The position numbers and the translations under genes were made by a program. 64,000 nucleotides of DNA from Siphonodentalium dalli. Lineage: Eukaryota; Mollusca; Scaphopoda; Gadilida; Siphonodentaliidae. A model generated the notes under the pieces. The model did not search any database and was not told where the DNA came from. It saw only the letters and a list, made by a program, of their open reading frames with translations. The DNA is taken from positions 82,377,980-82,441,979 of the forward strand of contig CP136063.1 in the NCBI GenBank assembly GCA_032622095.1, read 5' to 3'. This document shows positions 22,216 to 35,646 of this stretch, piece after piece; position 1 is the stretch's first letter, and the number at the start of each line of letters is the position of its first letter.

Positions 22216-23865
22216 TGGAGTCATAAATTAATTTTCGTTATAGATATACCATGTTGTTTGCATTTTTCATAAAGCACATGAGTGTATTTTGCACTAATAT
22301 ATGGCTCAAATTCATTCATTTGTCGCATAGATTATATTGAGTATAAAAGGAGATGGTCCCATATATTGCCGGATTTAGTGTGCAGTACCCCTTTAACGTT
22401 AGCTTCAAGCCTCGAAAAAATCTTTAACTGACACGTTAGCAATGATCACATGGCAACAAACCACGGTGGCCAAAATGTTAATGAAATCATATACGACAAT
22501 AGTAAAGCGTTTGGATAATAAGCTGATTGCACACATACCCATTGTATACCTTTAAATATTAAAGTTATGCATTCTACATATCAAGGGAAAGATCATGATG
22601 AATATGGTACAAAAACACCGTGTTCAAAGTTGTATTATTTCAATGCGTCTTTCTGTGACGTAATGTATCTGAAAAATATATTTACAAATGGATTGACGCA
22701 CAATTTTCTGAAACTTACATGGAGCCTCACTCCTGATGCATTTAAATCAAATACATTAAAATTACAAGATAGCAGAAATATTTAGCAAGGGATATGGAAT
22801 ACAGAGTGTGTGAGTTTCTGTTGCTGGTGTTCCACCCGTAATCCAAACTCGATATTTTAGAAGTCGCTGAGCAATATGTAGCTGCACGGTATAGTCAGGA
22901 ATGAGTTATTTTTATTTTTGTTTTTCAAATCAAATGATTTGATTAGGTTCAAAACGCTTTGTTTTAGCTATGTATACGATTGGATTAATCTAAAAGGAAT
23001 GGTATTATGATTGATGGGTATGCCTTCTACTCCGTACAGAAAATGAATAGAATAGAATATTAATAGGTTTATTTTGGAGCGCAAATCGGCTTTAATCCTG
23101 ATAATGGTATTGTGAAAAAAAACCGGCCTATCATTACGTGTGGTTTAAACCGTGCTCATTTTTAGACACACCACTCGCCATGCAACGACTCAGTAAAAAG
23201 AATGCAGTACCAAAAATAACGTACTAAAAAACCTTAGCTATGTCAAGGTCACAGCCGTGCAACTGGTAAACAAGTCGACATTGCTCTCCTTTTAGAACCA
23301 AAATTGACACTTAGGGCATCGCCACCGAGTAACCAAGTTTCCTAGAATCAGTTGACGGTCGCGTTAAAATTATGGTTTCAATTCGAAAGGCATCTCGTTT
23401 CCAGCGTCAATCAACTTTGATATCGAACGCCTCGCACAATCATACATGTCACTAGTGCCATTCTGGACCTAAACTTGGATCACTTTTGCAAATTACATCG
23501 AATCTGCGTACGTCATATCTCAAAATGTTCGCTGTGAAACCATTGATCAAACGGAATATGGGATGTAGTTTTGTTTGTGGTTTACTATAAAATCTGGCCA
23601 ACTGGTGCTGACACGACTGCTTGTTGCCGGCTGACCCTATTGATGTAGCTCTAGATCAGCATGCATTTTATACACTCGTTACATGTAACAAGTAGTTGGT
23701 TCCGCTGTATCAGGCATATTCGAACTAAGAAAGAAAAGCAACCACAAATATGGGGTGGGAATTTGAGAATTTAGGCGTTGTAATAAACTGCATGTATAAC
23801 AATTGTTACTCTAAGTTACTTGGTATACTGGACCTGGTTCAATGATGTGATGGTAATTTTGTCTT
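22216..23865. other. No feature recognised
   Basis: About 1.6 kb of unique sequence without a gene-like frame, hairpin or tandem repeat that I could support. Confidence 0.35.
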
Positions 23866-24107
23866 ATATTCTTTAACAATTTTATCATTTTGTATCATCT
23901 TTTCTTACATTCTTTATAATTTTTTTCTTATATTCTTTAACAATGTTATAATTTTTTCTTTCATTCTTTAACAATTTATCATTTTGTATCATTTTTTCTT
24001 CTTACATTCTTTATCAATTTTTTTATTATTTTTCTTACATTCTTTAACAATTTTTTATCGTTTTTTTTAAAATCTTTTTCTTACATTTTTTAGCAATTAT
24101 AAAAAAT
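23866..24107. repeat. T-rich tandem expansion of MITE spacer
   Basis: At least six imperfect units of TTCTTACATTCTTTAACAAT-like sequence in tandem. The same motif occurs once between the two hairpins of the TTAA MITE at 49,370-49,400, and in complement at 18,275. It directly precedes a hairpin of that family, so it appears to be the element's own spacer amplified into a minisatellite. Confidence 0.75.
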
Positions 24108-24241
24108 GATATACAATTTGTTACACCAATACATTGTCTTATATATGCGAGGTGACCTATGGTCGACTCGCATATATAAGAGAATGCATTGGCACAGCGT
24201 TTTCGCAAAATTTGAGGAAGCTCCAGTCATGAGAGGGTTAA
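24108..24241. mobile_element. TTAA double-hairpin MITE, right half, type B end
   Basis: One hairpin (ATACATTGTCTTATATATGC and complement), then the type B terminus: GCTCCAGTCATGAGAGGG followed by TTAA (24238-24241). The left hairpin is missing; the expanded spacer lies in its place. Confidence 0.75.
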
Positions 24242-26821
24242 CTTGTATTTGGTTCTGTGGCTCGTTCCGCAGGTATTTGTGACCCCTGCAATGACGACAT
24301 TTTTGTGGTAACACTTTATACAATTGGTTGAACATGTGGATGGTTATCTATTGCAAATGTTCGTGAGATACGTTCGGAATCAATGGAGGTGTGCCTTCAG
24401 GTTTTAGGCTCATAATCGGCGTAGAATCGAATAATTTTGAGTCCATAACGAACTGAAAATGAGAGTGTTTTAGTGCCATTATCGCTCATAATAACTTATT
24501 ATAGTCCATTATGGTCGGACAATGACAGGAATAAACCAACTCACGACTCACCAGATTGTATGCTCTTTGTATGTGTTTTAAAATGTGCCCGCTTCATAAA
24601 ACGGAATAACGGATATAAGTCCACTATCGGCCAGCTTATTTCAGAATCAAATAATCCAATATGAACCTATTTATTTTAGGTCGATTATGAACCTATCTGC
24701 GCGATATTATGATTGTGCCTTCGGTCATGGTATTAGTTGCGACAATAGATACGAAATACCAATCGCAAACTCTATTACATGTCTCTTTCATGCATGCTTG
24801 CCCAATTTCCAACAATTTTTTTTATGTATGTTTATTTCTTTTGTTTGTTTGCTTGTTTTTTGCTGTGGCGACGCTATGACTATGAATATTTATTTATAAC
24901 TCGATACATGTACACACCAATGAAAACATAATTTGACAATAATGAGTTATCGGGAACAGGATAACCAACAAGGCTGTCTTCCTCTCGTCCCTATTGTATG
25001 ACAAAATAAATATTCACCCAAGTTCGGAAAAATTAAGTATATATTAAATATAATGAATTGAACATTTGTCTCAAGAGGAATATTAATGATACATCGGTCA
25101 GTTTGTAATATAAATCATGTAAAATATGTTAAGATAGCCATTGTTGCTTTGTGTCTGAGGACAGCTATGTGAAGCTATGTTTGAATTGGGGATCTTGAAT
25201 CTGATGACGATTTTTGGTTGTAGATTAATCACTTTGGTGGCGATAATTATATATAATACAACATTTTTTGAATTTCGAGCTCGACTATAGATATATATAG
25301 TTTCTCGACTATTTAGCTACACAATACGGACAGTTTTTATAGTTGCATTTGGGATTAATCTGAGGATGGAACATTGCGAGTATAACCGTTTTTGAACGTC
25401 ATTCCATCATTCTAGTTATGATTATACTTTGTATTTCCCCACAACAAGACATCTATAGCGATATATGCACACAAATTAAATGTGTGTATATGCTTATGTC
25501 TACTTTTGTATTTGTGTGGATTTTTTTTCTCATCCACTGTCTTGAATATAGCGCCGTTATAACTGTCGTTTGATATTGACCATTAAATCCAGGTGCAGCT
25601 GATCATTGCGCGAGCTCTGAACGTCGGAAGATGGCGACACAGGAGTTAAAAATTAACAGCTGATCCTATCATCAGTCGAACTATAAAACGTGGAATATAA
25701 TATTGACATTACCATGGATATTTTATGGGACAGTCTCACTTCGAATACGTTTTTAGTACAATTCTTAAACCATTTTTTCAGACCAACTATATTTTCCCAG
25801 GAAATTATGCGATCGATACTTTTTGGAAAGCATTTTACATTTTATTTGGTCATGAAGTTGTAAAGTTATAGATAACAAGCGTCCCACATTTTCATGCCAT
25901 GACGATGTTATTTCTCTTTTTTGTAGATACAATTTAGCTATTTTTGCACCAATCACACGCCAAATCTTATTCGAGAAACATTGAAAACATACAAACGGGC
26001 GTGACTCTACATATCAATGCCTTCACAATCTACGTTTAGTCTTGTCGTGGCAATGTCTGTTCTCTTTCAGTGTTCTCCCAGTTGCATATTTGGATTTCAT
26101 TCCTAAATTGGTTGCAGTTGAACAGCGGTGTGTCTGGTTCTCTGATAGCGGTCGAGGGTTATATGAAATTGGTCGAGGTTGTCAAAGTTTATATACTATA
26201 ATATATACTGGTTTTACTAAAGAGCAAGCTTCGTGTAGGCTTTCGCGGTTTGTTCATGATAGATTCTGATAATAACAGCCATCTTTAGCTGTACAAGTTT
26301 TGAAAAGTGTGGTGTCTGCTTACTTGAGTTGAGAGTTTTGTTATCTCAACATTTATAGTCAAGAAATCGGTTTCTTATTTTCTTGTTCATGTTATATTAT
26401 CTCTGCCTGGAATGATTTGTTCCTGCTTTGTATTTGTTTCGCATCACTTCAAAATTCTCAGACGAACAAAATTTCGTGTCAGACCCAGACCAATCAATAA
26501 CATTCCAGAAACAGAAGCCCGGACATGTATGACGTAATGTTCGTTTACCAATGTTTCTGCATCGTCACTACTTCCGGTTCCGGTTGCCAAGATAGATAAT
26601 ACTAATCTGGAAGCAGAAGACGACCGTTTTATAGCTGCTAAGTTCTCTTTGGTTATCTAGCTGTATGAGTGCGTTCGAGGGTCATAAAGCTAGGTTACCG
26701 AAGGCAAGGGTGGCGGCCTGATCAACACATTGACGGAAACGGTTCGTTGACATCGTCATAGGATCGCGAACATCATATAACAACGAAATGCGAGATGAAG
26801 CCTGAAAACAGTCGTGTTATA
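24242..26821. other. No feature recognised; possible promoter-like motifs near 26.53-26.59 kb
   Basis: About 2.6 kb without a supported gene or repeat. Near the end, a GACGTAA (CRE-like) and two adjacent CTTCCGG/TTCCGG (ETS-like) motifs cluster within 60 bases. No downstream exon could be recognised. Confidence 0.3.
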
Positions 26822-27126
26822 GGTTCGGCGTGTGTTGTGTTACACAGACTTTGAATTCGATGCATTTTATTTTGTTATATGCATGTGGCATATTCTAGGT
26901 TCGGCGTGTGTTGTGTTCCAGACTTTGAATTCGATGCATTTTAATATTTGTTATATGCATGTGGCATATTCTAGGTTTGGCGTGTGTTGTGTTCTACATA
27001 CTTTGAATTCGATGCATTTTATTTCTGTTATATGCATGTGGCATATTCTAGGTTTGGCGTGTGTTGTGTTCTACAGACTTTGAATTCGATGCATTTTATT
27101 TCTGTTATATGAATGTGGTACATTCA
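26822..27126. repeat. Four tandem copies of a 76-77 bp unit
   Basis: Units start GGTTCGGCGTGTG or GGTTTGGCGTGTG at 26822, 26898, 26974 and 27051. Each contains TTTGAATTCGATGCATTTTA and ATATGCATGTGGCATATTC. An 83-codon open frame results from the repeat and is not a recognisable protein. Confidence 0.9.
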
Positions 27127-27606
27127 TGTTGCTCAGTTAAAGTTTAGTATTGACTGTAACTGTCATCGCCATGCCATGGTACTTGTCAACCGACACCTTT
27201 CGAACAAATGGTTGGGAAACACGAAGATCTATTTGAAGTCTTCAATTTCTCAAACTCTTGTGTCGATATCTAAAATGGTACCTGTCGGTTTAGGTTTTAA
27301 ATCATTGCTGCTTACAGTCTTCACAATGTGTTGCATGCAGTTCCAAGTTGAGTTCAGTTATATCGCAATTCGTTGTGTGTTCATCGTCATTTCCTCTGTG
27401 TTCGATTGCTAGCATTTTCATTATGCACAAAGATCTATTTATGTAGTACTATCCATGCGGTATGTGGTCCCTGAACTCTATTTCTGATTCTGTTCGGATA
27501 CAATATTTCCTATGTGGTTGTTGACTCATGTTAAGTATTATTTACCCAATCATTCTTTACTGTGAGGTGCAGCCAGATAGTTTACCGGTTTATTTATGTT
27601 ATTTAA
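27127..27606. other. No feature recognised
   Basis: A 99-codon frame (27,113-27,412) has no recognisable domain. Otherwise unique. Confidence 0.3.
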
Positions 27607-27969
27607 TTAACCCTTTACCCAACAAACCGGCCAAAACCGGCCAAATAAAGCTTCAACAGCCTAAAATATCTTCGGTCTGTCTCAATAGAACCATACAAAT
27701 ATGGATATCATTGGAACCGGCTCCTTGACCACATTGTGATAGTTACAGTTATGCCCTGTGCCAATGCATTCTCTTATATATGCGAGTCGACCATAGGTCC
27801 CCTCGCCTATATAAGAGAATGCATTGGCCTAAAACATTCTTTAACAATTTTAAAAATTTTAATGTGTTAAGCCAATGCATTCTCTTATATATGCGAGGCG
27901 ACCTATGGTCGACTCGCATATATAAGAGAATGCATTGGCACAGGGCCCTTCTGTTGGGTAAAGGGTTAA
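27607..27969 (-). mobile_element. TTAA double-hairpin MITE (piggyBac-like), complete copy, inverted
   Basis: 363 bp including TTAA at both ends (27607-27610, 27966-27969). Ends TTAACCCTTTACCCAACA and complement. The AACCGGCCAAAACCGGCC block is on the left, so it is inverted relative to 18,152. Both hairpins are nearly perfect; the spacer is shorter (about 55 bp), which explains the smaller size. Confidence 0.88.
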
Positions 27970-29515
27970 CAGGTTTTTAATATGTTATCATTGGGATATT
28001 CAATCTGTAATATGTCGCATTAGTCAAACACTAGTCAGCTTAGGTCAGAAGCTACATGTACACTTGTTTTCACGTCCAGAAACTTGCTAAATTAGCGCGA
28101 TCTCCTTAAATGAGACAGGATCCAGTTGTTCGAGCAAACCTACACATTATAATTGCATTGTTTGGGCACAAATCCAAATGCATGCAGCGAAAATGCGGCT
28201 ATATGTTTCAACATGCGAAGAAAGTGGTATTTAATCTTTTAACTCGTATTCTTATACCCTGGAAAATAAAACGGGAGAAAAGTTCAGCGTTATGGTTGGC
28301 ATAGCAATGGTTATTCTTTTCAATTGGTACTATAGGTGCATCTTTGGGTCTCAATCCAGGTTCGATTGAAGCCGACGGCAGCGGTTCGTCCTGCTGTGTT
28401 GTGCGACGTCAGTGTTGTGGTCATTGTGAGCCATATGTTTGTATTTTAAGGCAAATAGACGCACACATCCATGATTAGAACAGGTCACACCGACTATGCT
28501 TTTATTGAGCTAATTTCATATCCCCTATCACTAACAAAATTTCTTTTTGATGCTTTTAAGCGAAGAAATTGGTTCATATATACCGGTTTATGCATCATAG
28601 TCTAGACGTGTTTTCGTAATACGGGTATAGAAATAGTGTTAACGGCATTTGTGCGGAAAAGTGGTAATGCATGTGATTGAATAACATAGTTGGGATACGC
28701 TGAACAAAGTGAGCCACGGTGTCAGCCCGATTTCGGTTTCCTTGACCTTGAACATCGCGATTCAAAATGGACGTCGAAATAATCAATCAACATAGCAAAA
28801 TGAGAGCTGATTTATTTATGTGAATGGTTTATTATGATACGCGGGGTCAATACTTAACTCAATTCCCAAAATGGCGGTACTAGGAAGGTCAAGGTCACCA
28901 AAAGTCTACCGAATAGCCGAATAGCCACCATTGTCTTGTGAGTCGGTAGGACCTCCTTTGACTAATATGGTAAGAGTCAGAGGTTTTATGTGATAATTTA
29001 AATGTGTTCTGTGACAATGAACTGTCCATTCCCTGGACATCGCTGTTCGGCCTGGCTATCAAGTCGGAAATGTAAACACAAGAAAGCCAGCCCTAACATG
29101 CCACAACTATGACTTGATTTGGGATTCAGTATCATAGCATTTTAGATCTATACAAGCAATGATTTATTGTCGGGGGAAACAATATTATTATAACACTGTT
29201 TGCACATTTCTTTAAAAAATAAATTTCCCTTTTTTCAATGCAAAACCAATTCATTCTACCAACAGGGTCTGGCTGACCGAGTGAATCAACTATCAATTCA
29301 AAATTCTAAAACCTAAAATCAAGTCTCTATGCCAACTGCTGGAATGTATACGACTATATATCTGCTCGCGTCGAACATAAAACTTATGTTAATCAATGGG
29401 CTTATTCTCAATACTAAATTAACTATAGAAATGTAGAAATATACTCATTCCCCCAAAACTATGAGGAAATATTATTGTCTGGTTTATCCCATAGATCAAT
29501 ACTACCAGTAAGAAG
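27970..29515. other. No feature recognised
   Basis: Unique sequence. AAAATGGCGG and AAGGTCAAGGTCACC (a DR0-like nuclear-receptor motif) lie near 28,870-28,900. No exon recognisable. Confidence 0.3.
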
Positions 29516-29988
29516 AAGTGGTATATTGAGGCGCACCTTTATTGCGATATTGGGCGCGCTTAATTTCGAAAAAGGCGCGATTTTTTAGCAATACCCAAAA
29601 TCTGTCGCGTTTATTATTGCGATAATGAGCGCAAAATGTTGCGATATTAATCGCGCAAAATTCATGCATATCCGATAGTGTTATATTTATATTAGATAAA
29701 TAATGTGCATATAGTGTACATATAGTGTACATATAGCATTTACAACTATAATTATATATAAATCTAAAAAATTGTTTCTATTTATTCAATAAACAATATA
29801 GAAGAAGTAATAATTTGCTTTAAATGTCACAATTTTGAGCGCAAGATGTCGCAATAATAAGCTCGAAATATTGCGATATTAAGCGCAAAATACTGCAATA
29901 ATATCGCAAGCGGCGCGATTAAAAGCGTTCCCACTTGCAATATTATTGTGATATTGGGAGCGAAAATAGCGCGCTTAATATACCACTT
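29516..29988. mobile_element. MITE with arrays of GCGC/ATTGCGATATT motifs
   Basis: Ends AAGTGGTATATTGAG and, complementary, AAGTGGTATATTAAG. Both sub-terminal regions are filled with short units of the form TTGCGATATTAAGCGCAAAA in either orientation, separated by an AT-rich centre (29,690-29,810). Architecture recalls the CTTAAG-palindrome elements at 35-36.7 kb. No coding capacity. Confidence 0.75.
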
Positions 29989-30913
<925 letters not shown>

Positions 30914-31555
30914 TTAGCTGTGACATGTATGCACAATGTGATCATAGGTACACATAGTTTTTGGTCATTTTTAACGTCCCCATTCAACTTAAATCAGAGT
31001 CTGAGCAAGCACAATAAGCAGTGAGCGCAACCGAAACACACTGTTGCCGCACATGAAATTTGTTTGGCTTACATTGTAATTGTAATCCACAAAATCTAAA
31101 TAATTTTAGTGTTCAGAAGAAATGTAAAGGCCCCCCCCCCCTATTAAAACAGCTGAATGTACTAGATGAGAGGAGTTTCAGAGGAGCGTCCATGGTACTG
31201 AGAGAACAGTCAAGGTGTGTGTGTGTATATATAGGATGTCGACATTTAGCACAATCCAATATTGGTTTCGAAGTCATGATGCATGGTGATAGATGTTTAT
31301 GTTCTTGCACTGTAGTTTCCTGTAACGTGCTCTTTGATCTGTGAATTATTTGTGATTGATGTTCTGAACAACAACTCATGATATGACTCCGGCTTTTGTG
31401 TGTCGCCATATCACCAGCTTTATCTATATGTTTCATCACAGCAATTCGCGAGATGTCGATTTTATAGTACACGCTAAATACAGTACTAGTATAACATCTG
31501 CCGATCAACTGACACGAATAGCCACATGGAAATGGGATGGTGATATATGGGTGTG
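30914..31555. other. No feature recognised; C11 run
   Basis: Overlapping opposite-strand frames of 94 and 131 codons (31,060-31,508) share a C11 tract at 31,131-31,141 and show no domain I can name. Confidence 0.3.
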
Positions 31556-31940
31556 TCTTTTTACCGGATTCCGGATCCCGGATTTCGACCCGGATTTAGG
31601 TGTCTTTTTACCGGATTTCGACCCGGATTCGGGTATGAATTTCATGCTTGTTTTATCACACATTTAACCCATTAAAAGCCGTTTCTGACACGCGGAAACT
31701 GGTTAGGAGGTCAGATTAAACCAATATAGGGCTGTCGTGCTCATTCAACCCGATTAATCGTATTTAAAGGTACATATCGTGCCCGGATCAGCATACTTCT
31801 TATTTTTTCATATAGACACGGCGGTTGGATTGATTTTACGTGATCATGATGGCATTTAAGGGAACACACCATGTCCGGATCCGAATTAATTATCTCGTAA
31901 TTATTGATAACATTTAAAGGTAGATATAATGTCCGGATCC
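31556..31940. repeat. CCGGAT-rich short repeats and TTTAAAGG motifs
   Basis: TTTCGACCCGGATT occurs twice with TCTTTTTACCGGATT (about 31,557-31,630). Three further blocks pair TTTAAAGG-like starts (31,762; 31,854; 31,914) with a following GTCCGGATCC-like block. The TTTAAAGGTACAT start resembles the TAAAGG MITE terminus, so these may be decayed solo ends. Weakly organised. Confidence 0.45.
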
Positions 31941-32045
31941 GGTTTTTCTCTCTCTCTTTTTTTCCATATAAATTATCGTCTTTTTGATATATTAAATGTC
32001 ACGTGGAACAAAGTTATAAGTTGATTTTGAGACGTTATACTAGGC

Positions 32046-32282
32046 TGTTGGATTTAAAACAACCAGTCATGCTTATGCATTCTTTTATATATATGAATCT
32101 CGCATATATACAATCTTAAATATAAGAGACTGCACTGGCTTAGAAGTTCAATATAAGTATTGTTAGCTTAATGCATTGTCGTATATATGCAAGGCATCCT
32201 ATTGGAGACTCGCATATATAAGAGAATGCATTGGCACAAGTTTTCAAAAAATTTCATGAAGCTCCAATTATGGAAGGATTAA
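32046..32282. mobile_element. TTAA double-hairpin MITE, type B, decayed copy
   Basis: Two degraded hairpins (TTATATATATGAATCTCGCA; TCGTATATATGCAAGG and complement) followed by GCTCCAATTATGGAAGG and TTAA (32279-32282). The left end is damaged. Confidence 0.65.
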
Positions 32283-32299
32283 TCATAAATAATGGTCTC

Positions 32300-32482
32300 C
32301 AATATGGCAGGTTGTAAATATAAAAGAATCCACTGGCTTGCATGGTCAAGATAAATGTTGTTAGGCCAATGAATTCTCTTAAATATGTGAGTCTGCCTAT
32401 GGGAGACTGTCATATATAAGAGAATGCATTGGTACAGTGTTTTCGCTAAATTTCAGGAAGCTCCAGTCATGAAATGTGCAAA
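32300..32482. mobile_element. TTAA double-hairpin MITE, type B, decayed fragment
   Basis: Second degraded copy directly after the preceding one: one hairpin (TCTCTTAAATATGTGAG and complement) plus GCTCCAGTCATGAAA. TTAA lost on the right. Confidence 0.6.
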
Positions 32483-32519
32483 ATTATTTAGAACTCTTTC
32501 AATTGTAAAACGATAGCAT

Positions 32520-32790
32520 CACAATGTGTTTGGAAATCCCTTCACAGTTTGTAAGTCTAACACATAATTTGTTCAAAAATAGTTTTGTCTTCACCATAGA
32601 CTAATAAGAAATCATGTTTTGTACACAATCTAGTCAGAAAATTAATAAAACTATGAAAAGCTGTTAATTTTGTTTCTTGTTTTTGAAATACCTGACCATC
32701 ATATATTGAATTTGGCTCTGTGATACACTCCAATTCTTGAAGACACACAACTTGAAAAACCCTTACTCTTACAGATGGATTAATCATTAT
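32520..32790. mobile_element. Fragment related to the 2.3-kb palindrome
   Basis: Matches the right arm of 45,076-47,379 in block order: TTTGGAAATCCCTTCACA, TTAATTTTG, TTTGGCTC and GACACACAACTTGAAAAA. Shows that the large palindrome belongs to a dispersed family. A 76-codon minus-strand frame here is incidental. Confidence 0.6.
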
Positions 32791-32807
32791 CTCTTTCTAT
32801 AACAAGT

Positions 32808-33126
32808 ATTTTATAGTTTCCTGTGTGTAACATAATAAATATGAATCGAAGACCCCTGTCTGGAAACACTTCTATCAATTAGTATTATAATAAGCATACA
32901 ATCAATGTCCAGTATTTTAGGGCTCGTGTTTATTGGAACTTTTTCCAAAAAAAATAGGAACAAATATATATACCACTTAATTCTCGCATTAAAAAATACA
33001 TATTGATTTAAAATCAATATTAATTGATAGTAACATTTCCAGACAGGTATCTCCGGCTTATTTTTATTATTTTATAACCAGTAAACTATACAACACATGT
33101 TAGAGGAAGAGATAATCCATCTTTAG
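32808..33126. mobile_element. Partial relative of the 17.4-kb inverted-repeat MITE
   Basis: Contains GACCCCTGTCTGGAAAC and the inverted block TTTCCAGACAGG, each with TCTATCAATTA or its complement, and ends AGAGATAATCCATCTTTA. The left terminus is missing. Confidence 0.65.
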
Positions 33127-33226
33127 TGAATTTGGAAATTTGTAAATGATTAAATTTCTTCTGTAAAGCAGGAAAATAAAATCTACAAAATATGCAGTTG
33201 GAAGAACTTGGGAGACTCAAATATAT

Positions 33227-33494
33227 AATATAACCATTTCTTGATGGGAGCTGCGCTAGTGGAGCATTGAATCATGTGCCAGTGCATTCCCTTATATCTG
33301 CAGGTACCATAGGTAGCCTCACATATATAAGAGAATGCACTGGCTTACAAGGTCAAGGTAAATATTGTTAGGCCAATGTAATATATTCTCTTATATATTC
33401 TGGGATCCCTACTGGAAACTACCATATATAAGAGAATGCATTAGCACAGGTTTTTTTTGCAATATTTCCAATGCTCCAATCATGGAAGGGTGAA
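33227..33494. mobile_element. TTAA double-hairpin MITE, type B, decayed copy
   Basis: Starts AACCATTTCTTGATGGGAGC. Two hairpins follow (GTGCATTCCCTTATATCTGC..., and TATTCTCTTATATATTC...), then GCTCCAATCATGGAAGGG. Mismatches in all arms mark it as an old copy. Confidence 0.65.
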
Positions 33495-34828
33495 TGCTGC
33501 TCCCATAATGAAGGGTTAATTGATATTATTCCTAAATAGACAATTTTTTTTGTAATTAGTTTTAGTTCCGACCCTCCAGGTTCGGTATTTTGTCTCATAA
33601 ATGAACCACATAGTTTTGATTACTCTGACTACTGATGGTATACTGGCACCTCCCATAACTCCTGAATAACATAGGTGAATCATGGGTACAAGATAAAAAA
33701 TATAGGATAGAAGCCATGGTTATTTCACACTATTATAAATATGAAAATAATTACATTTTTGCTGCTGAAATATTGTCCATAACCCCAGCTCACCAAGAAG
33801 TATGAGACTGAATTATATCTAAATATGTCATTTTGACAAAAAAATAATCAATTTGATGCTCAATGACAAACTGTGAGATAAATCTTACAGTTCCAGGAGA
33901 TTTCACTCCATTGTCACTATACATATTTTCTTATCTGGTACCTGCTGGTAAACAGAAAAACCACCTATTTGTTATTAGTATTCAGTATAGGAGTCTGGGG
34001 TCTGCCATGATAGGGATGGACATCATCAATATCATGAAGAGATATATTTAAGAAGACTTATATTAAATGATTTATTAATAAGGTACTTAACACATGTATG
34101 AATTTTCACTAATGAATTAAATTTAATATAATTACAAGTCTGTTAATAACTGAATACCACAACTGACTGTCACTAGCTGTGATAGACTTGCAATTGAATT
34201 TATTAACTGAGTAATTGGCAATCATGAATATTTTTGTGGGAGCTTCTGGCATGATTTAGTCCTTGTTCAAATTATTGTTGAATGTTGGGTCAACAGCCTG
34301 GAGCTATCTTGTTGAAAATGAAGAAACCCCCTCCCCTAGATCATGTCATGAATATTTACTCTGCTTAGCGCCTGTAGAGATCTTATTCCATCAGTACAAA
34401 AATTGGGAATTTTGTTATGTTTTGATAATGAACTTTATAACATTGAACAAACAAGGCAGGGAACATATTTCTTTGTTTATATTTGTTCCTCGATAATCAA
34501 CTTCAAAGTATGGGGTGGTCCCAGCTCGAAAATGCATGCTTTTTGTGGCTTTAGTGAGCTGATATCACAAAAACACTGAATTAATTACCCTGCAGAAATT
34601 CCATGATTGTAAGTGCGCATAGCAAACTCACCCATCAAGTCTGTTAAATAATGTCATCTCGAGTTGGCACTTTCACCTACTAATGAATAAACTATTAAGC
34701 GACAGGTATTAATAAAGAAATATATTCCCCTTGTTATTTTTTCAGCTTTATAAGGTTCTCTATCAATACTTAAAAAAGTTCCCGAGGTTTTGTACTGGTA
34801 GAATATGATTTATACGGGCATTCGCCTC
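33495..34828. other. No feature recognised
   Basis: About 1.3 kb of AT-rich unique sequence. Frames of 62-77 codons have no recognisable domain. Confidence 0.3.
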
Positions 34829-35076
34829 TGGGAGGCCAAATTGTCATTTAATAATGAAGTGCGCTTAAGTGCAATTAATTGCACTTAAGCACAAATAATT
34901 ACACTTAAGCACAATTAGTTGAACTTATCATTGTGCTTAAGAGCAATCATTGCTCTTAAGTGCAATCGATTGTGATTAAGCATAGTGATTTGTTCTTGAA
35001 AACATAATTATTTGTGCTTAAGCGCAATCAATTTTGCTTACGCACAATCAATTGCCTAATCTTAAGCGCATTTCAT
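34829..35076. mobile_element. CTTAAG-palindrome element, diverged copy
   Basis: Starts TGGGAGGCCAAATTGTCA, which matches the TIR of the elements at 35,649 and 36,192. It is followed by about ten short CTTAAG-centred palindromes (GTGCTTAAGCACAA-like) in AT-rich sequence. The right inverted repeat is not recognisable. Confidence 0.65.
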
Positions 35077-35646
35077 GGTTATACATGTATGTAACTAAAC
35101 ACCCCTGGTGAATAAATAGGTTTATCCATAACTCAACCTTAGCTCTTATGTACATATCACCTCTTGTTTTCATTGGTTTGCATGGGAGCAAGCCTAAGTT
35201 CTTTATCAAAATGGTAGACTCGCAATAGCATTACCTTCTGTTTTAGTTGTGGCAACTCGTGCATGGTAGTATTAACTTCTGTATTAGTTGGGGCAACTTT
35301 GATTTTCGAGTACATATACAGGTACACCATATTAGGGAAGCAGGTCCTCAGTGACACCATATTCGCGCTACAGTATATGACCTGGAAATACTATAGATTT
35401 GTGCAAGAGCCGCTGATTTAATAAAACTACCAGAGCTCGAGGAGTGAGACATCAAAGCTCCCGGAATGAAACACCAATTTTTGGGACAGGGATGCTGATA
35501 ATATGACAATAGGGTTTTTCACCCGATTTAAGTCAATAAGTACACCATATGAGGTAAGCAAGCCCTTATACAGTGACACCACATTATTGCTATATGACCA
35601 TAGCTATGGGCCAAATCTATGCCCCAAAGTCATATTAGCCAGAGTA
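35077..35646. other. Mostly unique; one block in two copies
   Basis: GTACACCATAT...GTGACACCA...TATATGACC occurs twice (about 35,322-35,382 and 35,542-35,605). No gene. Confidence 0.4.

Noticed and set aside
28355-28400. Possible tRNA (GGTTCGATTGAAG resembling a T-loop)
   Set aside because: No matching acceptor stem, D-arm or anticodon stem could be placed around it.
31060-31508. Opposite-strand frames of 94 and 131 codons
   Set aside because: Share a C11 tract and have no domain or partner exon; not supported as genes.
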